From the NCBI GenBank assembly GCA_900541855.1, contig UQLD01000024.1, forward strand, positions 1-37,876: a stretch of DNA of 37,876 nt. Direction: 5' to 3'. Below the pieces are notes generated by a model. That model was not told where the DNA came from. It searched no databases and was given only the letters and a program-made list of their open reading frames with translations. Each line of letters opens with the position of its first letter. Position 1 is the first letter of the stretch. The DNA is from an uncultured Collinsella sp. GTDB taxonomy: Bacteria; Actinomycetota; Coriobacteriia; Coriobacteriales; Coriobacteriaceae. Both the position numbers and the translations under genes were made by a program. Shown here in pieces: positions 31,703 to 37,876 of this stretch.

Positions 31703-32437
31703 ATGCAGTACTCACAGGAAGTGGAGAACATGTGCCCCGTTGCCAAGGGTGCATACCACGGCCCCGCACCCATCCCCGAGGAGGGCAAGTGGGTCCAGGC
31801 TAAGGAGATTTCCGACATCTCCGGTCTTACGCACGGTGTGGGTTGGTGCGCACCTCAGCAGGGCGCCTGCAAGCTCACGCTGAACGTCAAGGACGGCATC
31901 ATCGAGGAGGCCCTCGTTGAGACCATCGGCTGCTCGGGTATGACCCACTCTGCCGCCATGGCTTCCGAGATCCTTCCCGGTAAGACCATCCTCGAGGCCC
32001 TCAACACCGACCTCGTCTGCGACGCCATCAACGTTGCTATGCGCGAGATCTTCCTGCAGATCGTTTACGGCCGCAGCCAGACCGCGTTCTCCGAGGGCGG
32101 CCTGCCCGTGGGCGCCTCCCTCGACGACCTCGGCAAGGGCCTTCGCTCTCAGGTCGGCACCATGTTCGGCACCAAGGCCAAGGGCGCTCGTTACCTCGAG
32201 CTCGCTCAGGGCTACGTCACCCGCATGGCTCTCAACGACAAGAACGAGATCATCGCATTCGAGTTCCTGAACCTCGGCAAGTTCACCGACGCCGTCAAGG
32301 CCGGCAAGACCCCCGAGGAGGCCATCGCTGGCGCTATGGGCCACTATGGTCAGTGGGAGAACGCTGCCAAGTACATCGACCCGCGCACCGACGAGGAGAC
32401 TCACTCCGTCGCCAGCGTGTTCCCGGTTCACGAGTAG
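31703..32437 (+). CDS. NifU-like iron-sulfur scaffold protein
   Basis: 244 residues from ATG 31703 with GAGAGGAGAGG upstream; longer frames back to 31538 are not supported. THGVGWCAPQQGACKLTLNV, IIEEALVETIGCSGMTHSAAMASEIL and LVCDAINVAMREIF show the NifU_N fold, with Cys49, Cys56, Cys77 and Cys106 as possible cluster ligands. It lacks the exact SufU/IscU spacing, so it is a separate scaffold class. It is known to sit beside GGGtGRT genes in many anaerobes, and here that gene follows 18 bp later. Its role is likely cluster assembly or a bound cofactor for the partner. Confidence 0.82.
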   Translation: MQYSQEVENMCPVAKGAYHGPAPIPEEGKWVQAKEISDISGLTHGVGWCAPQQGACKLTLNVKDGIIEEALVETIGCSGMTHSAAMASEILPGKTILEALNTDLVCDAINVAMREIFLQIVYGRSQTAFSEGGLPVGASLDDLGKGLRSQVGTMFGTKAKGARYLELAQGYVTRMALNDKNEIIAFEFLNLGKFTDAVKAGKTPEEAIAGAMGHYGQWENAAKYIDPRTDEETHSVASVFPVHE

Positions 32438-32455
32438 AAAGGGAGGGAAATAACT

Positions 32456-33460
32456 ATGACTGTTACGTTCGAAGGTTACGAGCGCCGCGCTGACAAGATC
32501 AACAAGTGCCTCGCCGACAACGGCATCGCCTCCCTCGAGGAAGCTCTGCAGATCTGCACCGACAAGGGCTTCAACCCGCGTGAGATCGTCAACAACACCC
32601 AGTCCATCGCCTTCCAGAACGCCGAGTGGGCCTACACCCTCGGTTGCGCTCTCGCTGTCAAGCGTGGCGCCAAGTCCGCTTCTGAGGCTGCCGCCATCAT
32701 CGGCGAGGGCATCCAGGCCTTCACCGTTCCCGGCTCCGTCGCCGAGGACCGCAAGGTCGGTCTGGGCCACGGCAACCTGGGCGCTATGCTGCTCTCCGAC
32801 GACACCGAGTGCTTCGCCTTCCTGGCCGGTCACGAGTCCTTCGCTGCCGCTGAGGGTGCTATCGGCCTGGCTCTAAACGCCAACAAGGCTCGCAAGAAGC
32901 CGCTGCGCGTCATCCTCAACGGTCTGGGCAAGGACGCTGCTCAGATCATCGCCCGCATCAACGGCTTCACCTACGTGAAGACCCAGTTCGACTACTTCAC
33001 GGGCGAGCTCAAGGTCGTCGAGACCATCCCCTACTCCGATGGTCCCCGCGCCGCCGTCAACTGCTACGGCGCCGACGACGTCCGCGAGGGCGTTGCCATC
33101 ATGTGGCACGAGAACGTCGACATCTCGATCACCGGTAACTCCACCAACCCCACGCGCTTCCAGCACCCCGTCGCTGGCACCTACAAGAAGGAGCGCCTCG
33201 AGGCTGGCAAGAAGTACTTCTCCGTCGCTTCTGGTGGCGGCACTGGTCGTACCCTGCACCCGGACAACATGGGCGCCGGCCCTGCCTCTTACGGCATGAC
33301 CGACACCATGGGCCGTATGCACTCCGACGCCCAGTTCGCCGGTTCTTCCTCCGTGCCTGCGCACGTTGACATGATGGGTCTCATCGGCATGGGCAACAAC
33401 CCCATGGTCGGTGCCACCGTCGCCTGCGCTGTCGCCGTCGAGGAGGCCCTCAAGGCCTAA
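32456..33460 (+). CDS. GGGtGRT-family protein
   Basis: 334 residues. The family signature is near residue 262, VASGGGTGRTLHPDNMGAG, followed by DTMGRMHSDAQFAGSSS and GLIGMGNNPMVGATVACAVA. Upstream blocks are EDRKVGLGHGNLGAMLLSD and CFAFLAGHESFAAAEGAIG. The family (PF14057) has no assigned reaction to my knowledge. The glycine-rich motif suggests nucleotide or phosphate binding. AAAGGGAGGG precedes the ATG. It is co-transcribed with the NifU-like gene and followed by a terminator, so the two form a complete unit. It is soluble. Confidence 0.9.
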   Translation: MTVTFEGYERRADKINKCLADNGIASLEEALQICTDKGFNPREIVNNTQSIAFQNAEWAYTLGCALAVKRGAKSASEAAAIIGEGIQAFTVPGSVAEDRKVGLGHGNLGAMLLSDDTECFAFLAGHESFAAAEGAIGLALNANKARKKPLRVILNGLGKDAAQIIARINGFTYVKTQFDYFTGELKVVETIPYSDGPRAAVNCYGADDVREGVAIMWHENVDISITGNSTNPTRFQHPVAGTYKKERLEAGKKYFSVASGGGTGRTLHPDNMGAGPASYGMTDTMGRMHSDAQFAGSSSVPAHVDMMGLIGMGNNPMVGATVACAVAVEEALKA

Positions 33461-33495
33461 TCGCGCCCGCGCGATGCTCATATAGTTGAGCTTTG

Positions 33496-33529
33496 GAGCC
33501 ACTACCCACCCAGGTAGCGGCTCTTTTTG
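33496..33529 (+). terminator. Terminator after the GGGtGRT gene
   Basis: Stem GAGCC-CTACC/GGTAG-GGCTC (one mismatch), loop CACCCA, then TTTTTGTTT. Confidence 0.9.
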
Positions 33530-33716
33530 TTTGCGCTGTCGCAGGGTAGCTAATGCCGATATATCAGTTGGGGCGAAATACAAGATGTGATGAGATGGAG
33601 CGTCAGAGCGTCCATGACGCCCACCTGCCATATTTGCCCTTTACCGATTTGCCGAGTCTTTGCGGCCCCATTGCCGATCACCCGTGCGACAATGCGCCGG
33701 ACGAGAAAGGAATCCG

Positions 33717-35243
33717 ATGGAATCGACTGATGTACTGGTAATTGGATCTGGCATTGCGGGCCTTTGCGCCGCCATCGAAGCGGCACGCACGGGTGCAACC
33801 GTCACTGTGGCAAGCGCCGGCAAGACTATGAGTGGATCGAGCTTCTTCCCCGGAACCTGGGGCCTAGGGCTTATCGGACCCGTTAACGAAGACGACGAGC
33901 AGGACCTCATCGACACCATCCTGGCCGTCGGCGGCGGCGTTGCCGACCCCGAACTCGTCCAAGCGTTCGTCCACGGCATTCCCCAAGCGATTGACTGGCT
34001 CGAGCAAGACCTGGGCGTTGAGCTCCAGCGTCCGCAAAGCGCCAAGAGTGCTCAACAAAAGCAATTTATCCCCTGCTTTGACCACAAGACGCGCATGTGG
34101 CGCGGCCTCACCCGCAAGCCCCTTGAGGACGCTCTGACGACCTGGATCGAGTCGCTCGGCATTCGCCTGCTCCCCCGCCATGAGCTTATCGACCTTGTTG
34201 AGGACACGAACGGCAGAATAACCGGAACCGTACTCTACGACCTTACCGAAAATCGAATCGTGCCCTTTGCTGCCAAGGCCACGGTCATCGCAGCCGGTGG
34301 CACAGGCGGCCTGTTCGAGCGCAGCCTTACGTCGGCTGATGTGCTCAGTTCCTCGCAGGCCATCGCGCTGGCGCACGGCGCAACACTTACTAATATAGAG
34401 TTCATGCAGATGATGCCCGGCTTCATTGAGCCCAAGCGCAACCTCGTCTTTAACGAGAAGACCTGGCGCTACGTCAAATTCGATCAGTCGGTTGACATCG
34501 ACGACGACAAACTGGACAAGCTGCTTGAGCAGCGCTCCGGATACGGCCCCTTCACGTCACGCCTGGATTCACGTGCTATCGACCTTGCCATCGACCAAGC
34601 GGGCGCCGAGGGCCTAGCGCTGCATTACGACTTCCCCAGTGAGGACGTCCCCGAGTTTGTCCAGACCTTTGCCACATGGCTCCAGGACGAGCACGGCATT
34701 GCTCCGACTGACGAGATGCGCGTAGCGATGTACGCCCATGCCTCCAACGGCGGAATCAAGATCGACAAGGCAGCCGCGACCGGCGTTGCGGGTCTCTACG
34801 CCTGTGGCGAGGCAACGGGCGGCATGCACGGCGCCGACCGCATTGGCGGCCTGTCAAGCGCCAACGGTATCGTGTTCGGACGGATTGCGGGTGCATCGGC
34901 GACTCAGGCGGCGCTGGACGCCCCTGAGACGCCCTTGAAGACGGATATCGCCCTCCCCCAGCGCGGCCTCGCCAAGGCAGATGCAGAGCGTCTGGCTCGC
35001 AGCCTCAAGCACACGATGAGTAGCTACTGCATGATCAACCGCACCGAGACGGGCCTATCCGAGGCACTACACGAGCTTGAGGGCTTGAAGACAGAGGCAA
35101 CGACCTTGAGCACACAGAAAGCCCAGGACAGCGAAGTCGCAGCCCTCGCCCGCCTGCAATCGCAGATTCAACTAGCACAGGAAATGGTCAAAGCCATGCG
35201 TAAGCGAACTGAAAGTCTCGGGTCGCACTATCGAGCGGATTAA
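33717..35243 (+). CDS. FAD-dependent oxidoreductase, NadB/fumarate-reductase type
   Basis: 508 residues from ATG 33717 (AAAGGA 6 nt upstream). The N-terminal dinucleotide fold is VLVIGSGIAGLCAAIEAARTG, then the FAD loop SFFPGTWGLGL. A second FAD contact is VIAAGGTGGLFERS, and the C-terminal signature is YACGEATGGMHGADRIGGLSSANGIVFGRIAG. It resembles L-aspartate oxidase (NadB) in size and helical C-terminus, which would make iminoaspartate for NAD synthesis. But nadA and nadC are not adjacent, and the usual GANRLASNSLLEGL is replaced by GADRIGGLSSANGI, so a fumarate-reductase-like flavoprotein is equally possible. It is cytoplasmic, with no signal peptide. Confidence 0.82.
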   Translation: MESTDVLVIGSGIAGLCAAIEAARTGATVTVASAGKTMSGSSFFPGTWGLGLIGPVNEDDEQDLIDTILAVGGGVADPELVQAFVHGIPQAIDWLEQDLGVELQRPQSAKSAQQKQFIPCFDHKTRMWRGLTRKPLEDALTTWIESLGIRLLPRHELIDLVEDTNGRITGTVLYDLTENRIVPFAAKATVIAAGGTGGLFERSLTSADVLSSSQAIALAHGATLTNIEFMQMMPGFIEPKRNLVFNEKTWRYVKFDQSVDIDDDKLDKLLEQRSGYGPFTSRLDSRAIDLAIDQAGAEGLALHYDFPSEDVPEFVQTFATWLQDEHGIAPTDEMRVAMYAHASNGGIKIDKAAATGVAGLYACGEATGGMHGADRIGGLSSANGIVFGRIAGASATQAALDAPETPLKTDIALPQRGLAKADAERLARSLKHTMSSYCMINRTETGLSEALHELEGLKTEATTLSTQKAQDSEVAALARLQSQIQLAQEMVKAMRKRTESLGSHYRAD

Positions 35244-35285
35244 ACCGGACACCTATCTAAAGCAGAACACAACCAATCGATATCC

Positions 35286-35320
35286 ATGGGCCCCGTGAGC
35301 TCGAAGCAGCACGGGCCCAT
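35286..35320 (+). terminator. Hairpin after the flavoprotein gene
   Basis: ATGGGCCC-GTG pairs with CAC-GGGCCCAT (one bulge) around 12 nt. The T-run after it is poor, so termination may be weak. Confidence 0.5.
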
Positions 35321-35345
35321 TCGTGTCCGCACGGCAGCGTATCCT

Positions 35346-35356
35346 TATTCTGAATA
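35346..35356. promoter_or_regulatory. Palindrome upstream of the DinD-like gene
   Basis: TATTCTGAATA is a perfect palindrome around one base, 48 bp before the start. It does not match the usual Gram-positive LexA box (GAACnnnnGTTC), so SOS control is not shown. Confidence 0.3.
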
Positions 35357-35403
35357 CAGAGTGGGCAAAGCCCGCATAGACAATAGACCAGCGAGGAGGA
35401 GAT

Positions 35404-36264
35404 ATGGACAGTAGAGATATCGAGAAGTGGCGTGTCGAACTTGATAGCTACGCCAATGTGGAAGACGGCGTTGAATATTGGCTCGCACGCGATTTAATGG
35501 AACCCATGGGGTACACTCGATGGGAGAACTTCGCCGAAGTTGTTAAGAGGGCAAAAGTCTCGTGCGAAACAAACAAAACTCCAGTTGATTCCCATTTTCG
35601 TGACACCACGAAAATGGTAACTGCCGGTGTCGCCGCTCGCGCGGTTAAAGACTACAAGCTGACGCGCTACGCATGCTATTTAATCGCCCAAAACGGAGAC
35701 CCAAACAAGCCCGAAATCGCACTCGCACAGGCGTACTTCGCCGTGCAGACACGCCGTCAGGAGCTCATAGAGCAGCGCTTCGCAGAGATTCAGCGCTTGC
35801 AGGCGTGCCACTCGCTATCCGATTCAGAGAAACAGCTCTCGGGCATTGCGTTCAAACGAGGCGTGGACTCCAAAGGATTCGCGATCATCAAGTCGAAGGG
35901 CGATGAGGCGTTATTCGGCGGCAGAAGCACGGCGGACATGAAGCGGCAGCTTGGTGTGTCCAAGAGTGCTGCATTGGCGGACAAGCTAGCCGATGTTCTC
36001 ATCAAAGCAAAGGACCTCACGAACTCGATGACGGCCTTCAACGCCGAGGAACACGACTTGTACGGTCTGGACCAGATCAAACAAGAACACGTCGAGAACA
36101 ACACGAGCGTGCGTGGCAGCCTCATCGACCGCGGAATTGTTCCCGAGAACCTACCGCCTGCCGAGGATACAAAAAAGCTCGAGCGTCGCGTGAAGGCAGA
36201 CGAGAAGAAACTCAAGGAGGGTACTGACGGTTTCACCGATCCCCAGGGTAGACTCAATCTGTGA
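35404..36264 (+). CDS. dinD: DinD-like damage-inducible protein D
   Basis: 286 residues; GAGGAGGAG 4 nt before the ATG. YWLARDLMEPMGYTRWENFAEVVKRAKVSCE is the BRO-N-like opening. HFRDTTKMV, DYKLTRYACYLIAQNGDPNKPEIALAQAYFAVQTRRQE and GVDSKGFAIIKSKGDEALFGG are the core of DinD, which in E. coli is SOS-induced and modulates RecA filaments. A C-terminal coiled, Lys/Glu-rich tail follows. The protein is also common in mobile islands as an antirepressor-like gene. It sits alone between a terminator-like hairpin and the IS1249 region. Confidence 0.85.
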   Translation: MDSRDIEKWRVELDSYANVEDGVEYWLARDLMEPMGYTRWENFAEVVKRAKVSCETNKTPVDSHFRDTTKMVTAGVAARAVKDYKLTRYACYLIAQNGDPNKPEIALAQAYFAVQTRRQELIEQRFAEIQRLQACHSLSDSEKQLSGIAFKRGVDSKGFAIIKSKGDEALFGGRSTADMKRQLGVSKSAALADKLADVLIKAKDLTNSMTAFNAEEHDLYGLDQIKQEHVENNTSVRGSLIDRGIVPENLPPAEDTKKLERRVKADEKKLKEGTDGFTDPQGRLNL

Positions 36265-36467
36265 AAGCGGCCGCGCCCTTTCGGGTTCGACCCCATGCGA
36301 GGTTAACAAAAAAAACGACCAGCCTAAGCCAGTCGCTTTAACGATCTTTGGGTGGGCCGTCAGGGGGTCAGCCTGCTGCGCAGGCGGCCGCTGCGGCGCC
36401 AAGGCGCCTTGCGCGCTGCGCTGGCAAACGCTTACGCGTTTCCTCAGCTCCGCGCCCTTTCGGGTTC
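36265..36467. other. Palindrome-rich spacer with a 19-bp direct repeat
   Basis: CCGCGCCCTTTCGGGTTCG occurs at 36271-36289 and 36450-36468, the second copy touching the IS1249 left end. Between them are a minus-strand terminator (36308-36341) and short palindromes such as GGCGCCAAGGCGCC and AAACGCTTACGCGTTT. No gene is supported. The GGGTTCGA segments recall tRNA T-arms but no tRNA folds. Confidence 0.45.
36308..36341 (-). terminator. Minus-strand intrinsic terminator
   Basis: Read on the minus strand, CGACTGGC-TTAG-GCTGGTCG (8 bp, two G-T pairs) is followed by eight T residues. It stops transcripts coming from the IS1249 side. Confidence 0.75.
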
Positions 36468-36492
36468 GGCTTATAGGACAAAATGTGTGTCC
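36468..36492. repeat. Left terminal inverted repeat of IS1249-type element
   Basis: 25 nt, exact inverse of 37797-37821. Confidence 0.92.
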
Positions 36493-36516
36493 CGATAGAA
36501 CATCCGTTTCTATCCA

Positions 36517-37635
36517 TTAATCAAGCCAGAACGGGTACGGGTCCCTGTGGTGGAGGTCCTCCCACACGGCCCTGTCGCCCCACTCCGGCCCTCCGTCCTC
36601 GCGCGACGGCGAGGCGGAGTAGACGCTGAACAGGAAGTCGATGTCCGCGTCGGTCGGCATCGCGGCGAGCTTCTCGCGCGCCGTCCTCGCGTCCCCCGAG
36701 TGCGCGTGGCACCACCAGAACACCGCCTTCACGCGCTTGACCGACGTCAGCCCCCGGTGGTTGCGCAGGACGGCCCTCAGCTGCGAGTTCACCCCTCCCT
36801 CGATCATGTTGTTGGTCGACGGCAGCGGGCCGGCCTTGGCTAGGGCGGGGTCGAGGTAGGTGAACAGCGTCCCCGCCGACACCAGCGACGACAGCGACGA
36901 GCGCGCCCGCCTCAGCCTCTCGTGGGTGTAGACCCTCCTGCCGTCCACCACGGTCCTGTCCTCCAGGAAGTCGGCCCAGAACCCGCACCAGTCGAGGTAG
37001 CGCTCGACCCAGAGCTCGGCCTGGTGCAGCGTCTCGATGCCCATGAGGTCGCGCGCGATGAGGTAGAGCTCGCGCCCCGCCTGGAGCTTCGGCCGCGTCG
37101 TCGTGTAGCGCTTGACCTGCGAGAAGGCGTGGAAGGTGCACCTCTGGACCCTGGTGCGCGGCCAGGTCTCGCGCACGGCCTTGGCGAACCCGCTCCCGCC
37201 GTCGGTGACGACCACCTCGGGCGCCGGGATCGGCGACATGAGGGCCGACCACGCCCTCGAGTTCTCCGACCTCGCCATGTACCAGGAGACCACCCTCTCG
37301 CCGCTGCAGCATATGAGCACGACGAGGTCGCGCGCGACCCAGATCCCGTCGACGTGGAGCACGCGGTGCAGCTCGCCGTCGGGGACGGGCATCGGCCAGA
37401 CCTCCCAGAACTCGGCCGTCCTGCGCCTGAAGGACCGCCCGCCGCCCGGCATCGCCGCCTGGGAGTCCTTGGAGAGGAGCCACCCGAGGAACTCGTCCAG
37501 CCTCGTCGCCGTGTCGTCGTACCTCACCGTCGTCGACGCGCCGCAGGCCGTGCACCTCCACCGCTGGGACCCCGATGAGGTCCTGCCGTTGCGCTTGGTC
37601 CGACCGCCGCAGTAGGGGCAATAAACGGCCTTCAT
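36517..37635 (-). CDS. IS1249-family transposase
   Basis: 372 residues from ATG 37635; an upstream GTG lies inside the AGAGGTG ribosome-binding site. An N-terminal zinc ribbon (CPYCGG near 6-11, CTACGA near 28) is followed by the DDE catalytic core: LHVDGIWVARDLVVLI, EVVVTDGGSGFAKAV and, after the conserved RVQRCTFHAFSQVKRY, the glutamate in STNNMIEGGVNSQLRAVLRNHRGL. All three acidic residues and the C/H motif are present, so it should be active. Typical of actinobacterial and Collinsella IS1249 elements. It reads leftward toward DinD and its transcript should end at the hairpin at 36308-36341. Confidence 0.92.
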   Translation of the reverse strand: MKAVYCPYCGGRTKRNGRTSSGSQRWRCTACGASTTVRYDDTATRLDEFLGWLLSKDSQAAMPGGGRSFRRRTAEFWEVWPMPVPDGELHRVLHVDGIWVARDLVVLICCSGERVVSWYMARSENSRAWSALMSPIPAPEVVVTDGGSGFAKAVRETWPRTRVQRCTFHAFSQVKRYTTTRPKLQAGRELYLIARDLMGIETLHQAELWVERYLDWCGFWADFLEDRTVVDGRRVYTHERLRRARSSLSSLVSAGTLFTYLDPALAKAGPLPSTNNMIEGGVNSQLRAVLRNHRGLTSVKRVKAVFWWCHAHSGDARTAREKLAAMPTDADIDFLFSVYSASPSREDGGPEWGDRAVWEDLHHRDPYPFWLD

Positions 37636-37757
37636 GGGCACCTCTTCCGAAAGGATATTTAACGGTTCCGGAAAAGGTTATCTACCTGCGGGAACGATAG
37701 GCAACCGGACACACATTCTGTCCGAGCGGTTAAAAGCGGGCACGGAATTTAAACGGC

Positions 37758-37790
37758 TGAAAAAGGGGCATCGACCTGCGCCGATGCCCC
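37758..37790 (-). terminator. Terminator inside the IS1249 right end
   Basis: Minus-strand stem GGGGCATCG/CGATGCCCC, 8-nt loop, then TTTTTC. It blocks outside transcription from entering the transposase gene. Confidence 0.85.
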
Positions 37791-37796
37791 CAACGT

Positions 37797-37821
37797 GGAC
37801 ACACATTTTGTCCTATAAGCC
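37797..37821. repeat. Right terminal inverted repeat of IS1249-type element
   Basis: Ends ATTTTGTCCTATAAGCC, the exact inverse of the left end. Confidence 0.92.
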
Positions 37822-37876
37822 CGACCTCGAGGCCCTCCTCGCGCATCACGCGGGCCACGCGTTTCTCGCTGGCGCG
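37822..37876 (-). pseudogene. IS3-type transposase (orfB) fragment at the window edge
   Basis: The minus strand reads RASEKRVARVMREEGLEVG. The SEKRVARVMREEGL pattern is the helical (HTH_21) region of IS3-family transposases. It enters from outside the window and stops at the IS1249 terminal repeat, which seems to have inserted into it; the other half is not found beyond the left end of IS1249. Confidence 0.55.

Larger units (their letters stand above)
36468..37821. mobile_element. IS1249-family insertion sequence (IS256 group)
   Basis: Perfect 25-bp terminal inverted repeats at 36468-36492 and 37797-37821, beginning GGCTTATAGGACAAAATG. The element is about 1,354 bp with one transposase gene on the minus strand. 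A minus-strand terminator just inside the right end shields the transposase from outside promoters. Flanks TCGGGTTC (left) and CGACCTCG (right) show no target duplication. Confidence 0.9.

Noticed and set aside
31712..33631. Minus-strand frames of 250-370 codons opposite the NifU-like and GGGtGRT genes
   Set aside because: Shadows with no motif or ribosome-binding site; the plus-strand genes are family-verified.
36271..36300. GGGTTCGA sequence suggesting a tRNA T-arm
   Set aside because: No acceptor, D or anticodon stems fold around it on either strand, and it is repeated at 36450.
36521..37621. Second 366-codon frame overlapping the IS1249 transposase
   Set aside because: Arg/Gly/Ala/Pro-rich frame from GC bias; the transposase frame holds the zinc ribbon and DDE residues.

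Overview
The window has two parts of different origin. Positions 1 to about 2,280 carry a compact clostridial-looking block (proS start, acpP, dapF, a short DtxR-family regulator, a small exported peptide), most like gut Oscillospiraceae. From about 2,285 onward the gene content, GC-rich codon use and families (glycosyltransferase clusters, suf operon with SufU, GGGtGRT protein, IS1249, IS1595) point to a gut Coriobacteriia, most likely Collinsella. The switch falls on a 13-bp inverted repeat at 2247-2289. It may be an assembly join rather than a natural transfer.

Region 2.3-11.0 kb is a mosaic accessory island. It has two related segments. Each has, on the minus strand, a 195-bp element identical in both places and predicted to fold into a structured RNA, followed downstream by a fragment of a polysaccharide-locus protein. 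On the plus strand each has a DUF4869-like gene. In the right segment the DUF4869 gene is translationally coupled to a P-loop/TOPRIM-like protein, a candidate defence or stress module. In the left segment the partner is missing and an IS1595-type element with a passenger RelB/DinJ antitoxin sits there. A PBECR4-type putative nuclease with its own upstream terminator is inserted beside the right RNA element. The island also holds an AAA ATPase with phased decamer repeats upstream and broken pieces of an IS21 istA, an acyltransferase and a glycosyltransferase.

Region 11.0-19.3 kb is a cell-surface polysaccharide cluster: five family-2 glycosyltransferases on the minus strand, closely packed and probably one operon, and a divergent GlfT2-like transferase on the plus strand. 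Region 19.3-23.1 kb holds a degenerate AAA-ATPase/PD-(D/E)XK protein and a large secreted protein with an MPKTGD sorting-like C-terminus.

Region 23.2-29.9 kb has a MntA/HepT-type toxin-antitoxin pair and an Rrf2 regulator divergent from sufC-sufB-sufD-sufS-sufU, a complete SUF iron-sulfur assembly operon. Region 29.9-36.3 kb has a RAYT-like protein that seems to have lost its catalytic residues, a NifU-like scaffold paired with a GGGtGRT protein, an NadB/fumarate-reductase-like flavoprotein and a DinD-like gene. The window ends with an IS1249-family element with perfect 25-bp inverted repeats, lying against an IS3-type transposase fragment.
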